Below, one piece after another: positions 25,401 through 40,800 of a stretch of DNA of 64,000 nucleotides; within the stretch, counting starts at the first letter, position 1; the number at the start of each line of letters is the position of its first letter. The position numbers and the translations under genes are program-made. The DNA comes from Liolophura sinensis (taxonomy: Eukaryota; Mollusca; Polyplacophora; Chitonida; Chitonidae). The notes beneath the pieces are model-generated. The model made no database searches. It was not told the origin of the DNA and saw nothing but the letters and a program-made list of their open reading frames with translations. The DNA lies in NCBI RefSeq assembly GCF_032854445.1, contig NC_088298.1, positions 5,326,160 to 5,390,159 of the forward strand, given 5' to 3'.

Positions 25401-28400
25401 TGTTTGCCAAATTACCATTGAATGAAAGCTATGTGATAAATGAGCGAACATCTGGATGGAAAATCCAATTCTCAATCTTTGTTGCCATCAACAGTTTTAA
25501 ACATTTAAAATAAAAGACAAGAATTAATTTTAATTTAATTCTTATTTATTTATTTTGGATAAGGGTTGGACACAGGCCTATATGCCACAGCCATTTCTCT
25601 CTGATGTTCATGGTAACTCTATACATCAATTTCTAATTTGGAATTATTATGAGGCCTTGGGATATGAAAGAGAAACTAGAAACCTTGGTATATGAAAGAG
25701 AAACTAGAGACCTTGGGATATGAAAGAGTAACCAGAGGCCTTGGGATATGAAAGAGAAACTAGAGACCTTGGGATATGAAAGAGTAACCAGAGGCCTTAG
25801 GATATGAGAGAGTAACCAGAGGCCTTGGGATATGCAAGAGTAACCAGAGGCCTTGGGATATGAAAGAGAAACTAGAGACCTTGGTATATGAAAGAGAAAC
25901 TAGAGACCTTGGTATATAAAAGAGAAACTAGAGACCCTGGTATATGAAAGAGAAACTAGAGACCTTGGTATATGAAAGAGAAACTAGAGACCTTGGGATA
26001 TGAAAGAGAAACTAGAGGCCTTGGTATATGAAAGAGAAACTAGAGACCTTGGGATATGAAAGAGTAACCAGAGGCCTTGGGATATGAAAGAGAAACTAGA
26101 GACCTTGGGATATGAAAGAGTAACCAGAGGCCTTAGGATATGAGAGAGTAACCAGAGGCCTTGGGATATGCAAGAGTAACCAGAGGCCTTGGGATATGAA
26201 AGAGAAACTAGAGACCTTGGTATATGAAAGAGAAACTAGAGACCTTGGTATATAAAAGAGAAACTAGAGACCCTGGTATATGAAAGAGAAACTAGAGACC
26301 TTGGTATATGAAAGAGAAACTAGAGACCTTGGGATATGAAAGAGAAACTAGAGGCCTTGGTATATGAAAGAGAAACTAGAGACCTTGGTATATGAAAGAG
26401 AAACTAGAGACCCTGGTATATGAAAGAGAAACTAGAGGCCTTGGTATATGAAAGAGAAACTAGAGACCTTGGTATATGAAAGAGAAACTAGAGACCTTGG
26501 GATATGAAAGAGAAACCAGAGGCCTTGGGATATGAAAGAGAAACTAGAGACCTTGGGATATGAAAGAGTAACCAGAGGCCTTGGGATATGAAAGAGTAAC
26601 CAGAGGCCTTGGGATATGAGAGAGTAACCAGAGGCCTTGGGATATGAAAGAGTAACCAGAGGCCTTGGGATATGAAAGAGAAACTAGAGACCTTGGTATA
26701 TGAAAGAGAAACTAGAGACCTTGGTATATGAAAGAGAAACTAGAGACCTTGGTATATGAAAGAGAAACTAGAGACCTTGGCATATGAAAGAGAAACTAGA
26801 GGCCTTGGTATATCAAAAAGAAACTAGAGACCTTGGTATATGAAAGAGAAACTAGAGACCTTGGTATACAAAAGAGAAACCAGAGGCCTTGGGATATGAA
26901 AGAGTGAGTGAGTGCTTGGGGTTTAACGTCGTACTCAACAATTTTTCAGTCATATGACGACGAAGGAATCATTAGGGTGCATGCACGTGTAATGTGCCTC
27001 CTTGTTGCAGGACGGATTTCCACCGCTCTTTTATTTAGTGCTGCATCACTGAGACGACTTACCGAAGGCAAGTAAGCCGCCCCGCCCGAGCCATTATACT
27101 GATACGGGTCAACCAGTCGTTGCACTATCCCCTTCATGCTGAACGCCAAGCAAGGAAGTTACAACTTCCTCTTTTAAAGTCTTAGGTGTGACTCGACCAA
27201 GGATTGATCCTGGATCTACCGGTCCCGAAGCGGACGCTCTACCAACTGTGCTATCCGGGCCGGTGGGATATGAAAGAGAAACTAGAGACATTGGCATATG
27301 AAAGAGTAACCAGAGGCCTTGGGATATGAAAGAGAAACATGAAACCTGACGTGCCGTCACTCATATCCTGCAGTCATTCAGTCTGTAGGGCAACACAGCA
27401 GTACAGTGTCCAAGTCTCATCACATCGGCAGCAGGTGTGGTCTTGGGTTATAGAAAACACTGGTGCCTGATTGGTCCAAATTGATAATATTTCAATTTTT
27501 TTTTGGCGAACATCACAAAATATTGAATTTTTGTTTTACAGCCATAGTGAATCTTTTTTTAATATCAATATCAGTGGCAAGAGAACCATAATGTAAAACA
27601 CAGTTGCTCATAAGTAGACTCTCTGTGACCAGAAATACCAATGGCAGGCTTCCCCCAGAGAATTGTGGAATAAATTATCACCTGGTGACTGGCAAAGATG
27701 CCTAATTAAAATGACAAGAAGCCGCTGACTGGTCATAAGGCCTCCATCCCGTTGCAGTACAATAACAAGAAAAAAAAAACAAAATCACAATTTCAATGTC
27801 AAAGCTTTTTAGCGCAAAGGAACAGTTCAAAGGCAAAATTTCACTTCACCTATATAAATAAAACTGAAAGTCTTCTTACTTGTGGGAAACGTGGACTGTC
27901 CCAACAATTGTTTGTGAAAATTTTCAGGAAAACAATTTCGGGTAAATCAACTAAACGTCGACATCAGAATACAAAGTTAGGTTATCAGTTTTATTTCTAT
28001 TCCATTTTTTGATTTGTTTTGTGTTGGCCCACCCAAAAAACAGAAAAAAACCAGTGTGGTGTTTTTGTCCTTAGCCTGAAGTCAGCAGAGGCTGTGAGAT
28101 ATTTTCATGGTCATGTGATATTTTCATGGTCATGTGATATTTTCATGGTCACATGATACTGTCTTGGTCATGTGATATTTTCATTGTTGTGATATTTTCA
28201 TGGTCATGGTGATATTTTCTTGGTCATGTGATATTTTCATGGTCATGTGATATTTTCATGGTCATGTGATATTTTCTTGATCATGTGATATTTTCATGGT
28301 CATGTGATATTTTTGAACCACTTAACTGCTGCAGCGTCCTGCTAAATCGTGGTGCAGACTTTAACTTGGAAGATCTCGATGGCCGAAGACCAGACGACAC

Positions 28401-31400
28401 AACCCGTACTCAAGACGCCGAGGAATGCAGGGCCATTTTACGATCAAAACGCATTCAACGCTCGGAATACCTAAGTGGGCTTATTGAAAAGGTATGAATT
28501 CAGCGTGTGTATTTGTGAGTTTGATGTCTAAAATTTTGTGACTGTATTCATGAGGTGTTTTATGTGCTGTCTATAATATTTGTTACAAGACTACATGTTT
28601 TCCACCAGCATGGTGTTCAGATCAGTACATCACTCGTGATAAAGTTCATAAGTAATTTACCAGAAGCGGGGTGGTTTATCTCAGGCAGTGCACTTTCCCT
28701 CCGCTCCCTCTATGAAACTGACGCTGCCGTTGTCAAAGTGAAAATTTCTACATCATTGTGTTAAACAACGATCAAATAAATTTAAATGTGAATGAGAACG
28801 TCTTGAATACTGTGGTATATAGCAGTAAAATAAATAAATAAATAAATAAATAAATGTACTGATTGTCAGGGTGTGCCGTTTGAATCTGAGGTGAGGTACA
28901 CAGATCTGTGCGTGGTGGATGAGCTAGGCAGGACACTAGTCATGGTGGCAGCTGAAAATAACAGGTAATGATTCTGCAGAATAAAAGAGTCATGCACATT
29001 TCAGACAGCTGCTTTTCCTTTATTTCATTTATTTATTTAATTATTTGATTGGTGTTTAACGCCGTACTCAAGAATATTTCACTTATACCATGGCGGCCAG
29101 CATTATGGTGGGAGGAAACCAGGCAGAGCCCAGGGGGAAACCCATGCCCATCAGCAGGTTGCCAGCAGACCTCTTTATTTGAAGTATCATGAAATCTCAC
29201 AGCTAATTGTGACCCGATGTCTTAGCGGGGGCCTGATTACTAAAATAAACGCAAGTTTCACTGAAACTCTGCATTGCATTTTGCATTTCCATTGTCCATG
29301 CAGTAATTTGTAGCAAATACAACGGAGAAATCCAGGTACCTAGTAGAAACTGAAATATCGCTGTTTTATTAACCATAAAAAAAAAACAGCTTCAGCCTTA
29401 AACTTCAGAAGCCCCTGTAGTAGTGGTGCAATGTATGGAATGCGATTGGGGCTTATTAGGGAGCTATTATCAGACTGTTTTGTACTATGTTTGTCGCTAC
29501 AGCTAAAACAAAGTCCGACTGTATGGTGACGTATTGTGTTCTGTAGACAGAAATGACACACTTTTCCTGTAGGAACTTGTTAAGATTACAAAAGCTCAAC
29601 GTCTCAATTTTCTCTATGATTTCATTTACTCTAAATAAGTTTTAATGAAACTTTTTTTCCAGGCGTCCATGTTATAGTAAGTGTTATCAAAATAATTTCC
29701 TAACTTTTCTGACAGGTCACATGGCACAGTAGAACTTTCTGACCTTTAGTAACAAAAGAGGTCAAACAAAAAATCCCTGCTTGCCATAATATTCACAATA
29801 TGAGATTTGTTGTTGTTGTTGTTGACTAGAGTTGACCATTTGGAGAAGTTATTGGCCGTTGAAGGTTCACCTATCGACGCTCAACATGAAAAGGTATGGA
29901 TATTTGTTTACTTTCTCTTAAATTCTCTTGAAGTTAATAGTGTTTTAGGAGTGAAATTGTGAAATTTTTCTCAAGTTGTTTTTATTGTATTTACCTGTTT
30001 ATTTTATCTTTATATTTTTCGTATAACTTCCTCGAGTTAGATTAACGAACATGAATTAACACCAGTTGGATTAACTAACACAAATTAACACCAGATAGAT
30101 TAACTAACACAAATTAATGTCAACTAGGTTAACTAACACAAATTAACACCAGTTAGGTTAACTAACACAAATTAACACCAGTTAGGTTAACTAACACAAA
30201 TTAACACCAGTTAATGAAACTTCTCTCAACATGTGTGACATCTAAAGGATTTGTGTAGATGAATTATTTCCGTTTTTCAGACTGGCCAGACAGCTCTGTC
30301 AGTTGCGGCCCGAGCAGGCAACATGGAGACAGTCAGGGTGCTACTCAGGTATGGGGGAAAACCGTTGCCATGGCAAGTCATGGGATTACTACAGAACTTA
30401 AAACAAAAATTTCCAAAAACATAGGTTATGAGACATGTGGGAAAGTTGATCTGTAACTTGTCAAAGGTTGGCGGTTTACCCCAGGCACTCTGCTTTGCTT
30501 CACACATGAAAATTGACTGCCATCCTATAAACATATAAAAACAGATGAATATGACGTTATACAGCTATCAAATAAACAAATTAATTTAACTGTTACACCC
30601 TGACCTTTTAAAGTTGCTCTGTACATAGATATGTAGATTTTCAGACATCCAGGGTAGTATACTATAAAAGATAACCCTATAAAACTGTTTTACTGGACAA
30701 TATATCTTTTAACTGACGCTGCGGCAACAACCTATTGCTATATGCAAACTCCAGTTGTTTCATTGTTTAAAATTGTATAGACCCATTGTATACTTCAACC
30801 GCGAACGTGAACTGTGTTCACCATGAAACTTGTACATACTGGTTTGTTCACTTAGTTTTTGTATGTAACTCCAATATAAACAGGAATTCTTTTTGTTTAA
30901 CACATTACTCTGTTAAAGGTAATAGGTTGTCGCCGCAACGTCAGTAAATAATATACTTTGTCCAGTAGAACAGTTTTATAGTGTTATCTTTTACTGGTCT
31001 GTACAGTTGTCTATAATGTTTTGTCTTTTTACTCCCATGCCCAGATAGGTAAGCTGTTAAAGCATGAAGTTGTAATGAAACACTGTCTGTATTCGTAGTA
31101 AACTTGTGGTTTAATTATTCCTGTATGTATTTATGTTTTTTATTCTTGTGTCCCAGCCGGGATGCAAACCCCGGCATTCCTGACCTGCATGGTTACCTCC
31201 CCTTGCACTACGCTGTTATGAATGGACATGGGGACGTGTTGGAGGCAATGTTGGAATTCTTCCCCAAAACGTACACGGTACGTGCACATTTTGTGCGGCT
31301 TCAAATGCCGTCCTTGAGGTATACAGTGTATTACGCTATACCAACAGCAACCTCTACGCATTCCGTTTTTTATAATGGCTGGTGGGGGCTAAAGATTCGA

Positions 31401-31732
31401 GCATCCATCTCGAACTCGAAGTCGAGATTAAACCCGAGTCAACTCATGCGAATGATTTTACAAATGTTACTTGTGGTTTGATGCTTGTCGCTCAGCACTG
31501 AGATGTTAGAGAAAGGAAACATGACTGGTTGGCCCGGTGTCAGTATAATCTGCCTGGATATGGGGTGTCATGTCTGGTGTCTGCAGCATGATACTTCAGT
31601 AGTGGCAGCACATTGGCGACATGGACTCGCCCTGCCACAAGAAGACACAGTATATACACATACTCGTAATGATTCCTTTTTGTCATATGTCAGAAAAAAT
31701 ATTTAAGTACGATGTAAAACCCCAACCATATA

Positions 31733-31814
<82 letters not shown>

Positions 31815-34800
31815 CATACATACCTAGAGTTTTCATTCAGTATATTCCCAAGTTTCGACATATGTTTTTTCAGGGGTTACACTTGGCGTCCAAACTTGCA
31901 GTTAACACAGCTGTTCATGACCGAATCAAAGCCGCCATCCAAAAGTAAGAGTCATTCACACTGAATTTGTGTATTGATAGATTTCTCCTCATATTTTGTG
32001 TGAATTATAAAAAAAGCAGTAAGTCATGACTTAAATATTTATCGTGGAGGTCACACTTATTTAAACCTCTGTTTTACAAGCAAATCGCAACTATTTTCAA
32101 TGTCGAAGGAGTGTATAGAAATGACAACAGATCTGTAAAATCATCTGATATTTGGGAAATGTGGCATGACCCAGCAATTTTTCCTGTTGATGATACATTT
32201 GAATGATCCTTGAAAAGGAGGAAATTCATGAAAACATGGAGATCAGACAACATAAAGCTTAATTTTAGTGTTATTCTATATTTTAGTGTTAGATCATTGC
32301 AAAACACAAAATAATATTTTTGTCGCTTGAGAGAGAAAAACATTCCCCTTTGTTTTCTTTCCCCTGGTAGGTCTTGTTTGGCCAAGGTTATAATGGTGCA
32401 TCTGAATTTTGTCATCTTGTGTCAGTTTTTATTCAACACTTAGAGTCAGATATGTTGCAAAACTTGTCCTAAACCTGTATTCATTTTTTGTCCCCAGAGA
32501 AACTGTTAACTGGCACAGAAAACAGAGGCAAACCCTTGAGATCATGAAGATATCAGAACTATAATCATTAAGAAAGTGAATGATCATGAGTTATTCTTTC
32601 CAACTCATTATAAATCCTTCTTTATTTCAGACGCAAAGAAGAGATTTTGACCCCTGAACTTTATGACTGTGCGTTGACAGGAGACGGGGAAAGACTGTTC
32701 CGTGTGTTGGAAGATGGGGACAATGTTAATCTCAAGGTTTGAACAATCTGAATGGTCATATTACCACATACTTCTGAAGTACAAGCAGTCTCATTGGTCA
32801 AACATGTGTTTACCCCAAAGTACATGTATGAAGTATGAGCAGTCTAATTGGTTGTAGTTGTTGGGCCTGAATGTTTGAACAGTTTGATTGGGTTAAGGTC
32901 TAGCAGCAGAGGTTATGTACAATTTGATTGGTTGTAGTTGTTGGGTCTGAATGGTTGAATAGTTTGAGGCCTGGCAGCCAGAAGGCATTTGATTGGTTGG
33001 AGTTGTTGGGTCTGAATGGTTGAATAGTTTGAGGTCTGGCAGCCAGACGGCAAGTCTGATTGGTTGGAGTTGTTGGGTCTGAATGGTTGAATAGTTTGAG
33101 GTCTGGCAGCCAGACGGCAAGTCTGATTGGTCAGAACTGTGTTAAGGAAAAGTCAGCAAGTGTGGTACATGAATTTGAATGTCAAGAAATTGTGGAAATA
33201 GAGTCTGCCATAAACATCAGGGAGTCCGACAATATGCATTAAATTTCTGACATTGAAATCACTTGTCTCGAGACCTGTAGAATACTGGCTTGAGACCGGA
33301 ACTCACGACTTAGGGTGTCAGCCCCCATCTGGGAAAAGTCTTTATTTCAGAGATCAATGTAGGGCAGTGGTTAATTGTTATCATCAAGCTAGCACAGTAC
33401 AAGAGAGGAAAATGTATGAGTCAGGATCATGACCTTCTGAATTTACCAAGCCTTGGGCATCTTGATTGGCTGGTACACATGTACCAGTCACCACTGTTAT
33501 GTCTGTACAGTGTATTACAGCCATGATTTGCCGTGTTTTCCCTTCACATCACAGTACAAAACCTCTTATTGAAAAAAAAATAAAGTCAGAGTATATTTAC
33601 TTATTTATTTCATTGGTGTTTTACGCTGTACTCAAAAATATTTCACTTATACGACGGCGGCCAGCATTATGGTGGGTGGAATCCGGGCAGAGCCAGGGGG
33701 AAACCCACGACCATCCACAGGTTGCTGCCCAACCTTCCCACGTACAGCAGGAAAGTCAGAGTATAACCAGTTTTATTGGTCGAACTCATGCGTACATTTA
33801 TGAGGCAGAGGGTTAAAACGTGGATGACATTTTCATTCAGAGAGAAGTTGCCCCCCTTTACTTGGCTGTGGAGAATGGACATTTGGATGTGATCAAACTT
33901 TTGTATGAGGTAATATTGACATTCTTTGTTGAATCTTGGTGTTTGTGTCTTGTGACTCTAAGCTAGGATTGTGGGCTAGGTACATTGGACAGAGGGATCG
34001 TTAGCATGGAAGTTGATTGTAAATCACTAAGATCTCTAGCGTAGCCCTAACTTACAACTGACACTCTCAGGCACAAAGGAATTGTAAGCTGTGTTTAATA
34101 GTTGTAACTTACAGTCAGTATTTACAATCAGGTTGACCCTGTTCTAAATGTTTACAATTGCACCAAAATTGATGTGAAACACAAATACTTGCCTAAGATA
34201 GACATAGTAAAGTATAATAAAAGATAAGTAAAGATATGCAATTTAATTGTCTCAAAAAGATGCTATGAGAATGTTTTCTCATGTCGTTGTTGAATTATTA
34301 TGATGTAGAACTCTTCTGATAATGAAGGCAAGGAAGTTACTGACTGGTACATGTTCCATTTATACAGACTCCCATTATGTAGGAATCAAATTTGGCATAT
34401 GATCCTAACTCTGAAAAGATACAATCATCTGACAATTCCTTTCTGTAAGCATCTTACAATCAATTGGAACTCAGTGGTACGGTCTACTATTGCTTATAGC
34501 ACACAAGCCAGACAAAGGAGTTGGTTTCCTTCAGGAAGTGTGGTTTCCCTCACCCATAAAAGGTTCCCTTGCGGCACAAGTGAAGGTGAACCCTTGAGTA
34601 GGAAGTTAACAAAAATAGAATAGAGTCCAAAATTTCCCTTTTATGACGTACCAGGATTTTACATCCAATCTGTTTAGTTTGTTATTTTATTGGTGTTTTA
34701 TGCCATACTCACTTTCACATATTTCACTTATATGGTGGCGGCCAGCATTATGGTGGGAGGAAACCGAGCAGATCCCGGTGGGAACCCACAACCTGTATAG

Positions 34801-37800
34801 TTTGTTCATCAGTGAAATATTTTGTCATTTTGCTGTTTAAACCATTATGATTAGTATAATTAGACTTTATTTTCACGTTTTCATGGTATAGTACACAGTA
34901 GTCTAAAAATTCATACAGGTGTGTAAGTGATAAACTGTTACAAAGCTGTCATTAGGCACCAATCAATCAATCAATCGAACAAAATGTTACTTTCACAGCG
35001 TGGGGGTGACATCACAAGACGACACCCAGTTACCCAATCAACTGTGCTACACGCAGCTGCTAAAATGGGTCACAGCCAAGTGGTGGAGTTTCTGCTGCAA
35101 TTTTGTCGGCCAGTTACCTCCCCTGTCTACACTCTCCTGTCTAAGCAGAAGGATAAGAAATTCTCATACATGCCGTATCAGTGTCTGAAACACTCGTACT
35201 ACAAGGAGCTGGACATCAATGCTTTAGATGGTGATGGTAAAACTCCCCTGCAGCTGGCAGCAGATAAAGGTCTGTTTGTGTTATCAGTATGGTTTAGTAC
35301 GCTTGTAGCTGTTGTCACACTTCTTATTGCACGTCAGTCATTACACTTCTGTCATTATGCTTCTAACATTACACTTGTATCATTACACTTCTGACATTAC
35401 ACTTCTGTCATTACGCTTCTGACATTACACTTCTGTCGTTACACTTCTGACATTATGCTTCTGTCATTACGCTTCTGACATTACACTACTGTCATTACAC
35501 TTCTGTTATTAGGCTTCTGACATTACACTTCTGTCATTACACTTCTGACATTACACTTCTGTCATTACGCTTTTGTCATTACACTTCTGACATTACACTT
35601 CTGACATTACATTTCTGTCATTACACATCTGACATTACACTCCTGTCATTACACTTCTGACATTGCACTTCTGACATTACCCTTCTGTCATTACGCTTCT
35701 GTCATTATGCTCTGACATTACACTACTGACATTACACTTCTGTCATTACACTTCTCACTTTTAGCTATTGCTACACTTTTGTTATAATGTGAATACTACT
35801 GGTATTTCACACGTTACACTTCTGTCATTACACTTCTCACATTACACTTCTGATATTATACTTCTGACATTTAGCTAGTATTACATTTTTGTTATAATGT
35901 GTATACTACTGGTATTTCAAACATGTTGTTACACTTGTCATTACACTTCATTCGTTACACTTCTGACATTACACTTCTGACATTACATTTCTTACATTAC
36001 ATCTTTCTCATTACACTTCTGACATTACACTTCTGTCATGCCACTTCGGACATTATACTTCTGACATTTAGCTATTATAACACTTTTGTTATAACATGTA
36101 TACTACTGGTATTTTACACATGTTGTTTTATACTTCTGTCATTACACTTCTGATTTTACACTTCTGACATTACACTTCTGTCATGCCACTTTGGACATTA
36201 TACTTCTGACATTTAGCTATTATAACACTTTTGTTATAACCTGTATACTACTTGTATTTCACACATGTTACACTTGTCATTACACTTCTGACATTACACT
36301 TGTGTCATTACACTTCTGTTATTACATATCTATCATTATACTTCTGACATTACACTTCTGTTATTACACATCTGTTATTACACTTCTGTCATTACACTTC
36401 TGACATAACACCTCTGAAATTACATATCTATTATTATACTTGTGACATTACACTTCTGTTATTACATATCTGTTATTGGAATGATATTTTACGGTATTCA
36501 GTTTGCAGTGTGCGATAGCTTCTATCTTCTCTGAACAAAATGGTTTCCAGTTAAAATGACATGAAGCTTACAGCACTTTTATTTTATTTTATTTTATTAA
36601 TTTGCAATTTGTAATTTGCTTCTTACACAGGGACTGTTCCCTTTTATGGCAGTTCTGAGTTTTGTAGGTTGTCATATGAATTCATTGGAATAGTCTAGTT
36701 GTGCTGAAAATGTTACCCTGTTAAAAAAAGAAAAAATGGTAATTTTTCGTTTTGGCACACTTGTGTCCAGTAAACCACATGAAAAATGTATGATCGTGTT
36801 ATTTACTGCATGCAGGATATCGAACTATCGTCAAACTCCTGCTGGACCAGGATGCCACTACGGCACTGCTCGGGGAACAAGGGGAGCTAATTAAGTGCCC
36901 TGAGTATGAAGGGGTTCGGATCATGATAGAGTCGTATCGTGAGCACCACACCTCACAAGTCATGAAGTGGATACTGGACAGGAAGGGACTGAACAGCCTC
37001 AAACAGATCTGGCTGGTACAGTTGGAAGATATTCCTTAAGCTTTAATATGAGCGGTCAGGTGCAGTCACAGGTGCTGCTTCAGTGGCCTATTTGTTAGAA
37101 CCTCTGCCTCAAAGCGGGAGACCCGGGATCAAACACAGGTTGGGTCAAACCAAAGTCTTTCAAAATGGTACTTGTCACTGTCTTGCTTGGCGCTCAGCAC
37201 TGAGGGGTTAGAGCATGGAAACAGGATTGATTGGCCGGTGTCAGTATAATGTGACTGGGTTGGGTGTCCTGCCTGGTGTCTTCGGCATGCTACTTGAGTG
37301 GCAGCAGCACTTTGGCGGCACTGACTTGTACATACATACATACACAAGTGTTGTTGGTAAAATCATTAACTCGCTGTAACTGATAAACCTGTGAACCAGG
37401 ATGCCACAGGCTAGAGAAAACATTTGGCAGTCAGGAGGTTCTGTCAGGAGATTTGAGTTACCCGGAGGCGGGTGGTGGTGTATTCTGGGCACTGGTTTCC
37501 TTTGCCCAAAAACCGCTGTCTTTTTTTTGTGATGAGTAAAAAATTATGAAAATATGAATTAAAAGAATATATAAAGTAAAAGTTATTTGTGCTCTGTGGA
37601 TATATACCCTAACTCTTTAACCATTTCAAGCACCTCTGCAACCAATATTTTGAAACATTCTGACAGAACTATGGAGTATAGGGAAATAATTTGCACAGTT
37701 TTATGAAGCTTTCATCTTTAGTCATATAAACAAATCATTTTTATCATTATTTTCATAATAATTGTACATGTTTGCATAACATCCCGTGACAAATGTGCTG

Positions 37801-40800
37801 TAGTGGTTGAACATATACAGTACCCTTTTTTTTTTTTAGATCTCACACTTTCATTTTTATTTTTGATGCGAAATATCTTGTCCATGATCTGAATGTAAGT
37901 TTCTTGTTTTTCTTCTTAAAAACTTCAGCCGAGATTTGACCACAATTTGCGTGACCCCCTGGGGAACACACCTCTGATGGTGGCATGTAAGACTGGCCGG
38001 ATGGACGTGGTGAGATTTCTACTGGAGTCAGCTGTGTACACGACAGTACCCAGTGAGGACAATGTCAGGTTTGTGTCGGCCATTCTGATTGGCTAAAAAA
38101 AAATCAAAATCTGCATAAATGCTGGACAGTCAAGTTCAACTGGTCACCACCATCAACCAAAGTTCAACTGGTCTGTAATGCCAGCAGAGAGCAGTTCCAC
38201 ATCACTGTTATGCGGAACTACTCGGTGCTGGCATTACAGATTCCCGCTCAGCCAATGTTTTAAGGCCTGGGAAGAAGTCTGGTAGTGTCTTCGAAGCTAC
38301 AGTAAGGTTCCTGGTAGGAGAAAATTTAGAGTATAGTTCATTCTCATCTCTATGTTACAATGCATTAATGTGAACACTACTTTGGGATCCATTGGGATGG
38401 AAACGCCATTAAACAAACTACCACCACCAAATTCAACTGGTGACAGTTTTGTTCATATATGGGGGATTCTCCAGTGGAATAAATACAGTGTATGTGCTTT
38501 TCTAAATGTTTTAAATGTAGCCATAGAGCTCGACAAATTTGCTGTGGGTGCCAGTGTCTTGCATGAATTTAACATCCTAGTAAATGGTGCATGATGGGAG
38601 ACAAATATTAATAAAGGTACAGAAAAGAATAGTTACAATTCTATAGGAAATTTTCCTGCATTAAATAGGACTGATGTTGACACTTTTGTGCAAACACATT
38701 TCAGAAGCTGGAAAAAAGAAAATAAAACTCCACATGTTAAAATGTTAGATGTAAGCATGCCGCCATTTTGTGTGAGAGATGAACTATATATATATAGCTC
38801 TGGATAAATCAAATGGGTTGGCCATGCATACTCATACACGGCGAAGGGAACAAGCAACATTTGAAAATCTCATCCAAAAGACCGAAAATTAGTTTATGAT
38901 TCTTTAAAGGCCGGAGATTTAGTAATAACACGTGTGTAATAACACCATTCACACGTAGCCTCTGTAGTGTTATTGAAAACAATAACTGTTTATTTTAATT
39001 GGTCATGTTACATCCACATTATTACCCAGTGGCTAACACAATAATGGTTCCAAAAATTACATATACTTACTATGCGATATCCTGTGTTTTCTGTCTAAGC
39101 TATACTACAAAGTTTGTACAGTGAAAGTACAAAGTTGTACAGTAATATTCTGTATACACATGTATAGTTTTTGTTGAGTCAATGCTTCAGGTCATGTAGA
39201 CTTCATGTTACATGGCATGAAATTTGCATTCTTGCTGTTGTTGTTGCAGTGAGGACAGTGACACTGATTCTGGTCTGGAAAGAACAAGTAACAGGACACC
39301 TAGCTTGTATAAACGAGGTAATGCGGAAAATAAATAAGTAAATCTGTAAGATTATGTCGATTGTTTGGTATCTGTTCAAATGACGTCATTTTATAGATTT
39401 TTTTTTTATTTTTCTGGACATGGTTTTCATTCCAGTTGTTTTTGCATAAATATGAAATGACTTTCTGTATAGTTACATAATGATGTGTGAGCCTGTGCGG
39501 GCCTAAATATTTATTTATTTATCTGATTGGTGTTTTACATGTGCTCAATAATATTTCACTTATACGATGGCGGGCAGTATTGTGGTGAGAAAAAAAAGGG
39601 TAGAGCTTGGGGGAAACCCATGGCCATACGCAGGTTGCTGGCGGACCTCCCCATGTATGACAGAAGAGGAGACCAGCATGATCTGGACACAATGAACATA
39701 TTGGTGAATGGCACCTGGGTCATTGTGGCTGTGCTAGTACTCTAACAACTAGGCCACAGGGGCCGCCTTGTGCAAGAGTGGACGTACTGTATAGATTGAT
39801 TGTCTTTGACTTTAATTAGTGTCTGACATCCTGTTCTTTAGGGGAGATAGGTGAGGATGTGTCATGCCCAGACAGTCAGAGTTCTCGTTTTGCCATCAGC
39901 GTCCTCCTCCAGCCAATCAGAGGGACGAGTCTCCACCCCGGGAATTCCCTAGCTCCTACGCCCACCACCCAGGTGCAGCGACCCAACAGCACTCAGTTTG
40001 GGCAACCAGCTGTCTCCCTGCGCAGGTCACCAAGCTGGACTACGCTTAACCTTGAAGATTTAACATTCCTCCCTCAGAGGTAGGTGCCTGTGGTACAGTA
40101 GTTTGTCTAACTTACAACTGGGCCAGGAGTCTCTCACTCAAGCAGTAGGAAAGTTTTGAGTTCGAACTCTTTTATTGATGAAGGTAGAAAAAGTCTGACG
40201 TGTCAGAAATGTTATGCAACTATTTTTGAACACATTTATGATAACATGGGGGTCTGAAAAAGAGTCTCATAAAAGTTGTGTAGAGTAGATGAATGATGGA
40301 TAAAATGGAGTTTCAGCATTTGTGAATCTGAGAAGTTCCTAAAGGAAAGAGGTGTCATTTATGCCACCTGGAACATGGCTGGACAGGTGATCAGTAAATT
40401 AATGTCGACAGAAATTGCTTAAACATTTTTTGTCACGTGTTGCTTAAACATAAGTCACATGACACAGTAGGACTGTTTTTAACCTTTCCCAGACGAAAGT
40501 CACTTATTGCTGTGAGTTAAAGTCCACCTCATGCTAGCTTCATCTCCAATTAATTGTATGTGGGAAGATCTGTCAGCAACCTGCAGATGGTCATTGATTT
40601 CCCCTGCTTTCTGCCCAGTTTCCTCCCACCATAATGCTGCCCACTGTTGTATAAGTGACAATATTCTTGAGTACACTGTGAAACGCCAGTCATATTAATT
40701 AGCAGGGATGAATGTATGTGTGTATAGTGAATGATCTAAAATTTTGACCATGGCGAAAGTTGCACAGTGTACTTGATTTTGTTTGGAAGGTAGGATGATA

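Noticed and set aside
32497-32570. Extra exon after 'tttttgtccccag' at about 32497
   Set aside because: It has no good donor in phase, and exons 12 and 13 already join in frame without it.
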